This document shows positions 11,095 to 20,988 of a stretch of 64,000 bases of DNA, one piece after another. Position 1 is the first letter of the stretch. Every line of letters begins with the position of its first letter. A model generated the notes under the pieces. That model was not told where the DNA came from and made no database searches. It was given only the letters and a program-made list of their open reading frames with translations. This DNA comes from Henckelia pumila (Eukaryota > Streptophyta > Magnoliopsida > Lamiales > Gesneriaceae): NCBI RefSeq assembly GCF_033568475.1, contig NC_133123.1:133520930-133584929 (forward strand), given 5' to 3'. The position numbers and the translations under genes are program-made.

Positions 11095-12116
11095 GGCATT
11101 TCCAACCTTCCTCTTACTGGAGGAATCCTCCATTATAGAGGAAGGTTGACACTCCAACCATCTTCTAAATGCACTCTCCATTTTGGAGAGTGATACAATG
11201 TTCTTCCAAAATGGAGGATCATTGTACATTTGGAGACATTTTTAGATGATGTTATTAATTACAAAATTGTCATCCTCCAAAATTGCAAATGGGTCCTTTT
11301 GTAATTTTTTTTTCTTTTTGATCCATTTCAGTTTTCTAATTATTTTTAATTAATTTCAATGTTCCATTTATTTTAATTTAGTTTTAATTTATTTGAAGTG
11401 TTTTATTTTATTCATAAATTAATTATAATTTTAATATTTATAATAAACATCAAATGAAAATGATGAACAAGATCATGATTAAAAAAAACACAACACAATT
11501 TAGTACAAACATTTTACTAAAACATAATTTATTACAAACATTTATTGTCGACTTAATTTAACTTGGAAAACATACTATATTTTTTGACAAAGTAAAATAG
11601 GCAACACTAAAGGACATACCACCAACAAATTAAAAAAAAAAACGCAAACAACAATAAAAATAAACACATTCATTGCAATCAGGATAATACATTAATAGTC
11701 TGAAATATCGGGTCCGGGTGGTGAAGTTCCTCCGAAGAATTGTCCAAACGGTGTAGAATTCCCAACAATTTAATTATGTATTGTGTTGTTTGCAATTTAA
11801 TGACCAAATAAATGATTATTTTAAAAAATTGAGTCGAATAAATGTTAATTTTTTTATGTTTAATAATATAATACATAATTATTAATATATTACACGATTT
11901 TTATTTGAAGCTTATCGAATTAATTCAGTTGAAAGATATAATATGTAATTATTAAATTACATATATGTGTGTTTGTAAAAGAAAAAAAATAGAAAAATTG
12001 AGTATTTGGTAATATTTAGAGAATATGGGTTTGAGAAATTTTTTTAAAATAGAGGTCACAAATCTCTATTTTGGAGGATAGAGGACGAAAAATAGAGGAT
12101 ATGAGTTGGAGATGAC
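11095..12116. mobile_element. Harbinger-related non-autonomous element, about 1 kb
   Basis: The ends are inverted: the left begins GGCATTTCCAACCTTCCTC and the right (minus strand) begins GGTCATCTCCAACTCATATC. Both run into CTCTATTTTGGAGGA-type subterminal motifs. This is the well-known plant 'ggcatctccaac...ctctatttt' MITE style of PIF/Harbinger. A TTG triplet flanks both ends. On the minus strand around 11692-11760 a short frame reads NSTPFGQFFGGTSPPGPDIS-DY and a stop. That resembles the C-terminal tail of Harbinger ORF1 (NAM-associated/SANT-like) proteins, suggesting a deletion derivative of a coding element. That assignment is tentative. Confidence 0.55.
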
Positions 12117-12998
12117 CTTGTTCAAAGGTCCTTTTAAATTTTTTTTTTTGTGAAGAAATGTCTTAAAAAAATATTATTTGACCAAAGTTATTTTTCAAAC
12201 TATCACATTTAACCACATTTAACTGAATTTATCCAATCTAATAAAATGTGATTTTAAAAAACAAAAAACTCGAAATATTTATTTAAACACATTAAATTAC
12301 TTGAGTTGTTTTTAAATTCACAAAAAATTATGTGAGATAGTTTTACGAGTCAATTTTATGAAACAAATATCTTTTTTAAGTCACTTATAAAAAATTATTA
12401 TTTGTATGTCAATATATTATTTTTTATTATAAATATAGACAAAATTAACCCGATTTGTTACCATGAGATCATCTTTAAAAAAATTCTTCTAGATTTTACT
12501 GGCTTGTGCGGAGTGCTCAACCCGCACTCAACTCGCGCAAGACACATCATATCATTAATCATCATTAGCGTTTAACATCTTCTCCTAAAATGAACCGAAC
12601 AGGTGCCAATTAATTTCATCGATTTTTTTTCTTATTAAAATATTCATTAAATAAAGGTCAAACGAGAGTTTAGTTTTAAAATTTAGTTTTTAAATAAATT
12701 ATTTAATATTTTTTAAAACACAACACAAGTCTAATACATAGGACAGAGAGTAATTTGGATAACTTGTAATTTTCTAAAAAGAAATATATGTATATTATAT
12801 TTAATTAATATATTAGTAAGTTTGATGGATCATGTGTGAATTTTGAAAGTTAATGAGAATAATGTGAAATGTCTATAATTGTGTAATTAAATGTAATTAA
12901 TTATAAATATCATTTCATAAATAAATATCTGGGAGAATGATAATTTTTACATGGTTGCAATGACTTTTTATTCAGTAATTTCTGTTTACGGTTTTCAG
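12117..12998. other. AT-rich DNA with a dispersed repeat copy; TypA upstream exons absent
   Basis: Contains one degenerate copy (about 12300-12490) of the gtgagacgg repeat family. The last part is intron-like and leads into the acceptor at 12998. No exon for the TypA GTPase domain was found here or further upstream in the window. Confidence 0.5.
12300..12490 (+). repeat. Dispersed 'gtgagacggt' repeat, copy A
   Basis: Starts in cacaaaaaattatgtgaga and ends near ccatgagatcatctt. It shares the order of motifs (aaacaaatatctt, aagtcactta, tataaatatagacaaaatta-acccg) with copies near 18185, 37995 and 38205. Degenerate. Confidence 0.5.
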
Positions 12999-15240
12999 GG
13001 GAAGTATGTCACTAGTAGAAATCTGCGAGATCGGTTGTATCGAGAACTTGAACGAAATTTAGCAATGAGAGTTGAAGATGGAGAAACTTCAGATACATTT
13101 ATTGTCAGTGGACGTGGGACTTTATTGTCAGTGGACGTGGGACTCTGCATATCACTATATTGATAGAAAATATGTAAGAATTTATCAGCTTATGTTTTGA
13201 TCAATGATTATTATCTTCTTTTTGTTTTTGAAGATAATGATTATTATCTTCACTCGGTGAAATGTTCCTAAATTTTTCCAGGCGAAGGGAAGGATATGAG
13301 TTCATGGTGGGACCGCCTAGAGTTATCAATAAGAAAGTGAATGATAAGCTACTTGAGCCTTATGAGGTGATTCTTTACTGATTTAGTTCATTTACAAACC
13401 CCTTTTTTACTAAAAATAATTTGAAGTAATTTAGTTTTACCAACAAGTATATTTTACCTGTCATTTGAAGGGGACTTGGGTGCCTCTTTTGTGTTATGTA
13501 TCTATCTGTGGCATGTGGGAGCTATTTATAGTGGGAGACATTTGTCTTTCCCATGTGTACAATAAAGTGATAAACAGTTTTTGTGGCATTTTTAATGCGA
13601 AGATACACAACAAATCAGCTTTTGTCTTTTTTTTTTGCACCTTTCAAGAAAATACTGCATTAGTTCACACAGCTAGAATATAAGTACATTTTCACCTTTT
13701 GATTAATTTTGTAGCCATGTTGTCTCTACTCTAGATGTGAAACTTTCTGTTTGGGTGCCCTTGCAGATAGCTATTGTAGAAGTTCCGGAAGAATACATGG
13801 GACCTGTTGTAGAACTTCTTGGCAGAAGATGTGGCCAGATGATCGATATGCAAGGAACTGGGTATTATAAATGTTTCACCTTCATTTTTTTTGTGTGTGT
13901 CTAATTGTTTTTCGAGAACCATATCTTTGTTCTTAATCACAAACAATTTTCTTTTAACTGCTTCATTTTTCTCTCATGCTGTGGAGTCTCTCCTGATCTG
14001 TTCCTTTCATGTCTTGCTTTTTCTCACATCTGCCACTGAAACCTCGTATCTCCTAGATCGGAAGGCACGACGTTGCTGAAATATAATATACCAACCCGGG
14101 GACTTCTTGGTTTAAGGAATGTGATTCTCACAGTTTCTCGAGGCACAGCAGTTCTGAATACAATATTTGATGAATATGGACCTTGGGCTGGTGATTTAAG
14201 TACCCGTGATCTTGGTTCACTGGTAATTTCTTACCTGGATTGAAATTAACCTCTTTTACCTTCGAATAAAATTTTCGAATGGTTTCATGAATGCTTTTAC
14301 GCATCTTTAAATTTCTGGTTTTAAAATGTTAAAGAACACTTGGGAAACAGGAGTTCACTCCTGAAATTTTCTTGACATTCAATCGGTTAGCAAGCAATAA
14401 CTGCCCTATTGTCTTGTGTGATTATTTATATGTTACATCAATTTAAGTTGCCATTTTGGCTGATGTATTGTTTGAAAGGTTTAAACTATTCTTTACTGTC
14501 AAGTAAAACTTTTGATATGGCAGCAGACACTTGGTTTTACATATTAATATTAGAACATCCAATACAAAAGTTTCACTTCCCATGAGTTGTAAGCCGAAAT
14601 AATATAAAATATTTGAGCTATATCCTTACACGTAGCTTTTGAACAACAAATGTCACTTGTTCTCATTAAATATCAAACTAGATGGGTCCTTTCGTTTTTT
14701 CATTATCCTTTTCCCAGCTTATAGATGGATTGGATTATTTCATCTGCATTCTAGGATAGCCAACTTTCATATGATATAAAGCTCATAACACAATTTACTC
14801 GTCTTTTAAGGTGGCTTTTGAGGATGGGACGACTACATCTTATGCACTCTCAAGCTCGCAAGATAGAGGCCAGATGTTTATTGGCCCTGGAGTTGATGTT
14901 TATAAAGGTCAAATCATAGGGATTCATCAACGCCCTGGCGACTTGTCCCTCAATGCATGTAAGAAAAAAGCTGCCACAAATGTCCGTTCTAACAAAGAGC
15001 AAACAGGTAAGTAGTGCACTCCACTCGCACGATATAATAGTAGCTGCTTATTAGCGGAGCTTTTGATATGCTTCAAATGAATGAACCATTTTCTTGGTAC
15101 ATGCAGTGGTTCTTGATACCCCACTTGATTACAGTCTGGATGACTGTATCGAGTACATTCAAGAAGATGAGCTAGTCGAGGTTACCCCCTTGAGTATCCG
15201 GATGTGCAAAAATTCGAAGACTCTTAAGAAATCTCGCTGA
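12999..15240 (+). pseudogene. TypA/BipA translational GTPase, 3' fragment with a 23-bp tandem duplication
   Basis: Exons 12999-13173, 13282-13366, 13767-13861, 14057-14222, 14811-15006 and 15107-15240. They encode the C-terminal half of the plastid TypA/BipA (SVR3-like) ribosome-associated GTPase. Visible blocks are [39 protein letters not shown] (EF-G domain V-like), VAFEDGTTTSYALSSSQDRG and the BipA-specific C-terminal end VVLDTPLDYSLDDCIEYIQE. The G-domain (P-loop, switch regions) and domain II exons are absent upstream, so GTP hydrolysis cannot be encoded here. In the first exon, 13098-13120 is repeated exactly at 13121-13143. The copy shifts the frame, and the normal sequence [13 protein letters not shown] resumes behind it. 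The other five exons keep frame and consensus splice sites, so the loss is probably recent or compensated by another full gene elsewhere. Confidence 0.85.
13098..13143 (+). repeat. Perfect 23-bp tandem duplication in the TypA exon
   Basis: Two exact copies, 13098-13120 and 13121-13143, encoding part of [10 protein letters not shown] 23-base insertion is not a multiple of three and breaks the frame. Confidence 0.95.
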
Positions 15241-17529
15241 AGTTATTCTTAACAGGCCAACTTTTGATTCACTCCCAGACCTACAGATGGAAGATTTTTA
15301 ATTATTAGACAGCAAAACATTCGTATAAACGCAAAACTATAAGGTATACAGATAAAATATAGGATGATTTTTGAACCATTATCTGCAGATCTTTGTAGAG
15401 ATATAGAACCGAATCTTGGTAATGTAGAATTAGTGTATGCAGCAGGTTTTGCCAAACATTTTTCTCTGTTCAAGATTGTCGGAGCATGGCTTAAGAGCTC
15501 GTCTTGAAATGTATTTGTGTTTCTTTTCTTGGTATTAATTGCTACTTGATATGTACTACATGATTTTTTTTCTTTCAAACACCCTTTGAGATAAGAAATA
15601 AAGGTGGGCATGTCCAATTCATATTGGGTATATTATTTTTCAATGGACGTCACATTAATTAGTAAATATCTACCCATCATCAAAGTACTTTTTAGGTAGC
15701 ATGAAATTTTCGTAGGCTTCACAGGAGCTAAATATCCTGTAAACTCGAGTTTTTGGCAAATTGCACTCTTGAGTGGACATTTGTCGTCTTCTTTTCTTTT
15801 CGTTTCTTTTTAACTATTGATTGAATTATTATTTGTTTCAAGTTCCACCTTTAAAAATTTAAATCTTTTCCACATTGCAACCTCTCAAATAATTTTGCAT
15901 CTAAAACTGAAGTTTAACCCCTTCAAGGGCAATTTTGTAACTACGGAGATTAACATACCATTTTAAAAAAAAAATATTTGATCAATGTTATTTTGTTAAT
16001 AGCCCTATTATTAATTGATGAGGCTTTTCTGGATTACACTAAAATGTAATTTTTAACAAACCCGAAATTAAAATATATAAGTAGTTTTGAGATAATATAA
16101 CTTACGATACATGAAAATAATAGGATTTTTTCTTATTGCAACTTGGGGGAGTGCGGTCGTATTTTTTCCGGGCTTGAACCTTAGTGTTTCCCACAACAGA
16201 GAGAGATGATTATGTTACATTTTAAGAGAATTTGGTTTTAACTTTTAAGATATTCATTATGTTTTTAATTATAAAAATGATGAAGTGTTTTTAAGAAATA
16301 ATTTGTAGGGCTTTTATGGGTAGCATAGATATTTTTTTAAAAAAATTTAAAATATTACAAGGTTTTGTCATCTATATATATATAAAAGCAGAGTTTTTAT
16401 TAAAATAGTAGTTTTCCGCCAAAACGTAATTGCTAAAAAAAGAAACCAGATAAATTAATAGTGTATATATATATATATATATGTAATTATGGATGATGAT
16501 GATGATTTTTTTATTCAAAAATTGAATTTTAATCGGATATTATCATTATTTTGAATTTCAATTAGTTTTTTTTTTGTAAAAATATCCATAACTATATGAT
16601 AATTATCAATTTTCGGTTTAAAATTTGATAAAATGTTATATTTTTTAAAAAAAAATCAATTAATTTTTGTGTATCTAAATACATATAAAAATAAATGTTA
16701 TATATATAATAATGTCTCAAACTTCAGTTAATTTTTTTTATTTCGATAGTGAAATTTTCATAAATATAATATACGATAATGTATCAATTTTTGGTTCAAA
16801 ATTTGAAATTTAATTGGATTTTATCATATATCATTTTTAATTTTAGTTAATTTTTTTGTCCAATTTCCAGTGAAAATTACTTAACGCAATATATGATAAT
16901 ATAAAAATACTCCGTTTTATTTTTAAAAATTGATATTGTGTTATCACGGTTTTTAATTTCAGTTAATTTTTTATGATATTTTATGATATTGCACCAATTT
17001 TTGGTAAAAATTTGAAATTTGGTATATATATGGAAATTTTCATAAACTCAATACATGATAATATAATAATTTTTAATTCAAAATTTGAAATTTATAATAT
17101 TTTATCATTATTTCTAAAATTTAATTAATTTTTCTCTCTCTATATATATAAATTTCAATTAATTTTGTCTATATATGTGTGTATGAAAATTTTTATAAAT
17201 ATTATACATGATAGCATACCAATTTTTTATTCTATATATATAATTAAAGCACGTAAATTCAATATTAAATTTTTTTTCGTTTACATTGATTCACATTTTC
17301 ATGTATATATATATATATGTGTGTGTGCATATATATATATATATATATATGTATGTATCGTTGACATAATTTAGAAAATATAATTTATTTTAAAAATAAT
17401 TATGTTGTAAGAAAGAAAGAGAAAATATTAATTCTATACTCTTTTTTTTTTTATGGAGAAATAAACGTCTGAAAGTTTATTTCTATTAAAATTTTGTAGA
17501 TTTACAACATATGCAAAATGTTTTATGAA

Positions 17530-17530
<1 letters not shown>
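15241..17530. other. 3' flank and very AT-rich intergenic DNA
   Basis: 15241-15620 is probable TypA 3' UTR. After that the DNA is very AT-rich. 16500-17300 contains several diverged copies of a short module (aatttttggttcaaaatttgaaattt...ttatcatta...tttcagttaatttttt), a decayed local tandem array. (AT)n stretches occur at about 16465-16483, 17308-17320 and 17330-17351. No gene seen. Confidence 0.45.
16490..17120 (+). repeat. Diverged local repeat array (aaatttgaaattt ... cagttaatttttt module)
   Basis: The motif order 'accaatttttggttcaaaatttg / ttatcatta / aatttcagttaattttt / aaaattttcataaa / tacatgataata' recurs roughly every 100-150 bp in at least four places. The copies are too diverged for exact borders. 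Confidence 0.45.

Positions 17531-17531
<1 letters not shown>

Positions 17532-17594
<63 letters not shown>
17532..17594. repeat. (TA)n microsatellite, left of the foldback element
   Basis: About 30 uninterrupted TA units ending at the foldback element. Confidence 0.95.
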
Positions 17595-17595
<1 letters not shown>

Positions 17596-17599
17596 TTTT

Positions 17600-17770
17600 G
17601 ATCCCCTGCACTCTAGGGTGCAGGAAAACTGTGTGCGACCACTAAAACCCACTATCGGTGGTGGGTTTTAGTGGTGCAAAAAAAAAAAAAAACAACAAAA
17701 ACCACTAAAACTCACTACCGGGTTTTAGTGATCGCACTAAAATTTCCTACACCCTAAGGTGCAGGGGATC
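17600..17770. mobile_element. 171-bp multi-hairpin foldback element inside (TA)n
   Basis: The ends are mirror images: GATCCCCTGCAC at 17600 and its complement ending at 17770. Each arm contains two hairpins: an outer one (7-bp stem CCTGCAC/GTGCAGG, 17605-17624; mirrored with one mismatch at about 17746-17764) and an inner one. The left inner hairpin is a perfect 15-bp stem, ACCACTAAAACCCAC at 17638-17652 pairing with 17661-17675 around an 8-base loop. The right inner hairpin has a 9-bp stem at 17703-17730. An A15 run sits between the arms. It is flanked on both sides by long (TA)n, so the target was probably TA-rich, as for some MITEs. No coding capacity. Confidence 0.7.
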
Positions 17771-17773
17771 GGA

Positions 17774-17774
<1 letters not shown>

Positions 17775-17834
<60 letters not shown>

Positions 17835-17845
17835 TATATATATAC
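17775..17845. repeat. (TA)n microsatellite, right of the foldback element
   Basis: About 34 TA units with one interruption near 17826. Pairs with the tract at 17532-17594. Confidence 0.95.
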
Positions 17846-18769
17846 CGACTCAAATTTGGTGGATTTACCATGTATACATAAAAATTTCTATTTTAACTTG
17901 AGCACACTTGAAATATTAAAAACATACTTAAAATACAAAAACATAAAATAATAATTCAATCAAATAATTCTATATATATACATATATATATAAATAACTA
18001 TAATTAATACACGTAAACTCTTTACAAATTTTTCTTCTTTTAGAATTGGTTCACAATATAAATATATATCTATAATAATGTCCAAAAATAATTCGTTCAA
18101 TTTAATTTATTTAAAGAAATTTAATTAGCAAAAAAATTAATAATAAAAAATAGATAATGATTAATACTATAAATAAATTAGTAAGTTTCTATTGAGATTA
18201 TCTCACTAATCTTTATTCGTGAGACGGGTCAACCTTACTCATATTTATAATAAAAAATTATACTTTTTTCATAAAAATAATATTTTCATGGGTAATCCAA
18301 ATAGAAGATTAGTATCACAAAACTGATCCGTAAAACCGTTTCACAGTAGTTTTGTGTAAATAAATATAACAATATATAAATTTTCATTCAAAATATGTTA
18401 TTTCGTTTACATAATTTAGAAAGTCGAATTTTCTTCAAAATATACTTATGTTATAAAAAAAAGAGGTAAATATTAACATTGTACACATTTTTTATGGAGA
18501 AAAATACGTCTGAAAACTTGCTTCAGTTCAGATTTTGATATATTTATAATATATATGCAAAATATTTCATAAATGATGTATCTATATAATATAACAATCT
18601 ACTCAATCAAAGTTTTATAGTTTACCATATATATGTGTGAAATGCTCAATAATTTTTATATGTATGTATATCAAATCACAATTTACTGTTTATTGATGAA
18701 AATTTGAAAAATCTATCATATATACAAGAAAATTATCATTTCGATTTGAACACACACGTAATATATAAA
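17846..18769. other. AT-rich intergenic DNA
   Basis: Contains repeat copy B (18185-18355). Shares short blocks with the left side of the foldback element: 'atggagaaataaacgtctgaaagttt' near 17453 recurs near 18495, and 'aatatgcaaaat-ttt-atgaatgat' near 17510 recurs near 18555. This suggests an old local duplication of about 1 kb. No gene. Confidence 0.45.
18185..18355 (-). repeat. Dispersed 'gtgagacggt' repeat, copy B
   Basis: Inverse orientation to copies A and D. Contains ttattcgtgagacgggtcaa and ends in aaaactgatccgtaaaaccg. Confidence 0.55.
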
Positions 18770-20430
18770 TAGTTTTGGGGTACAATAATTGTCCCTATTG
18801 GGTAGAGCAATCGAATCATGACGTTTGAGTTGCTGCGTAGTTTAAAAGATTTGAGTTGTACCATTACCACCAGCTATAGCTTTTGATAAAGCGACAAGTG
18901 TTCTGTCCTACATTTGGTATCGTTCCATATAAAATTTTAAAACTTCCGCTGCGCCGGGTATCATTTTTTTTTCCCGATCCGGAGAACGACCGTGTTCCAA
19001 CAGTGGTATCAGAGACAGGTTGCTCTCGGATTTTACGATTAAAATTTATTCGATTGTACCGGCCTCGATTTTTCAGAAAAATAAAACAAAAATTTTAAAT
19101 TAAATTCCAGGGCAATCGGGCAGCGAGTATCGCTGCCCACGGGCAACGAATGGCTGCCCGTCTCCACGTGGGCAGCCCTATCCCACGTGGAGGCCGGGCT
19201 GCCCGGGATTGTCCCGGGCAGTCCGGAAATTTTAAAATATAATTTTTGATTTTTTGAAATTTTTTAAATTTCAGTTTTTGGTCCGATTGAAAATTGTTTT
19301 TGATTGGTCCACGAGGCATCGGATCAAATTGTTTGAGTCCGAAATTTTAAAAATTAATTTTTGGATAAATTTGAATTTTTGGAAAATTTATAAATTTTAT
19401 CCATTAAATTAGATTTTATAAAATTAATAATTTTGGTACAATTGATATTAAAATATGATTTTATGTATAAAATTGGATTTTATATGTAAAATATGATTTT
19501 ATGGATAAACTAGATAAAATATGATTTTATATATAAAATAAGATTTTATGTATGAAATATGATTTTATCTATTTATATTTATTGTCATTGCATGATATCC
19601 AATAAATTAATTTTTGAATTAAATATTATTGGATAAGGATGATCGATTGTCATGACCAATGTTATAGGTGTATGTTAAGTTGTTTACATTTGGTTTTAAT
19701 TATTGTTGTTGGATTTATTAATGGGTCTGGTTTATGGCCCAATATGAATTGTCATATGTAATAAAAGTGGGCATGGTTTATGGCCCGTTCCCACCCCTTA
19801 AATATGTATCCCCTGCTTGTCATCGAAATTTATTGTAAATTTTAGACTTAGTGGGAGATGAAGATTTGAAGACAAAGGTGGGCCCAGCAGACAATAAAGA
19901 CCGAAGAAATGTAAATTGGAAGCTCAATGTAATAGGATTGCATTGCATACTTGCATATTACCTAGGATTGGACTTAGACTCGTGATTGGAAACCACGGGT
20001 CGATTAGTAATGGAATCGATCATCCTAAAATAATATATGATATTATTGTTGTATGCATGTTTAGACTAAATTGTATGAATCTCGCAAGCATACAAATTTT
20101 AAATGATGAGACAAATTTTCAAAATTAAAATCCCTCATTTTAAATATGATTTAAAATTGATATCAAGATAAATAAAGGAAATTTAAATATTGTTTAAATG
20201 TTCCTACCTTCCATCAACGATCAATGTATGAGATGCTACCCGCGGATACGGTCCGGCTCATATTATTAGGGGGGCCGTTCGTTGGAAAGCTGTACATTAG
20301 ATCGACACATGTTGTAAGTTGGATGGAACTCTCATGGGATTGGCTCATATTATTGGGGATCCACATGGCAACCGTCCATCACAACTTGATATTGATGGGT
20401 CATCTTGACATGTCACAATAAACGGCGTTA
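18770..20430 (+). mobile_element. Broken LTR-retroelement (non-coding, LARD-like)
   Basis: An LTR-like segment (about 18770-19002, ending gtgttccaaca) is followed at once by TGGTATCAGAGACAGG (19004 on), a primer-binding site complementary to initiator methionine tRNA. Behind it is a long leader without coding capacity. It includes a GC-rich stretch (19110-19220) and, further right, non-coding sequence typical of large retrotransposon derivatives. No second LTR and no gag or pol frame is present in the window, so the copy is broken and old. The right border is approximate. Confidence 0.6.
19110..19220. repeat. GC-rich inverted motifs (GGGCAG/CTGCCC cluster)
   Basis: In an otherwise AT-rich region, GGGCAG/CTGCCC occurs at least seven times in 110 bases, together with two CCACGTGG palindromes. 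The stretch can fold strongly. It belongs to the leader of the broken retroelement. Confidence 0.6.
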
Positions 20431-20729
20431 TATACCAAAAACTCACTCAACATTCAAAAAAAGGAAAATGAAGCATCAATAATTATTGGGTTGTTTGGTT
20501 CCGATACAATGTACTACAAAATATGAATCGAGGGAAGAAAGGTACACCAACAGTTTCTTTTTCCAATTCCAGCCCTTTCGCACACACATATAGATAGCCT
20601 AGCTAGATTGTGGTCCACCTTGATGTGGAACCAACATCGGATAATTATTGTGCAGAAAAATGTTGGATCATCTCCAATTATTGTTCACCAAAGAAGAATG
20701 CCTATCCCTAGTAAGAATTTAGCATACTC
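20431..20729. other. Intergenic DNA upstream of xylanase copy 1
   Basis: No gene. It borders the duplicated block that starts near 20730. Confidence 0.35.
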
Positions 20730-20858
20730 GAACTCATGGAGGGAATGCACAAGGAGGAATGAACCTCACAAATATAAATAGTAAACAGAAAATTGTGGTC
20801 ACCTTTCAAGAAAATAAAATAAATGGAATTTGTGGTCCAAATACCTCGAGTTTTCTTC

Positions 20859-20866
20859 TATTTAAA
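20859..20866 (+). promoter_or_regulatory. TATA-like box of xylanase copy 1
   Basis: TATTTAAA 130 bp before the ATG, conserved in sequence and spacing in copy 2 (26863-26870). Confidence 0.5.
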
Positions 20867-20988
20867 CGCATCGAATCAAAGGAGTCATTTCAAAATTTTC
20901 TCCCCACCCAAAAGGAGGAGAAGGCTTTTGGTGGACACGAAAAATTTATCATTCGTTTCTTTGGAAACATACCAAAAACTTTTGAACA

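Noticed and set aside
17434-17652. Minus-strand ORF with a long Ile-Tyr run
   Set aside because: It is only the translation of the (TA)n microsatellite and the foldback element.
19004-19020. tRNA-like match
   Set aside because: It is only a primer-binding site complementary to the tRNA 3' end; there is no cloverleaf.
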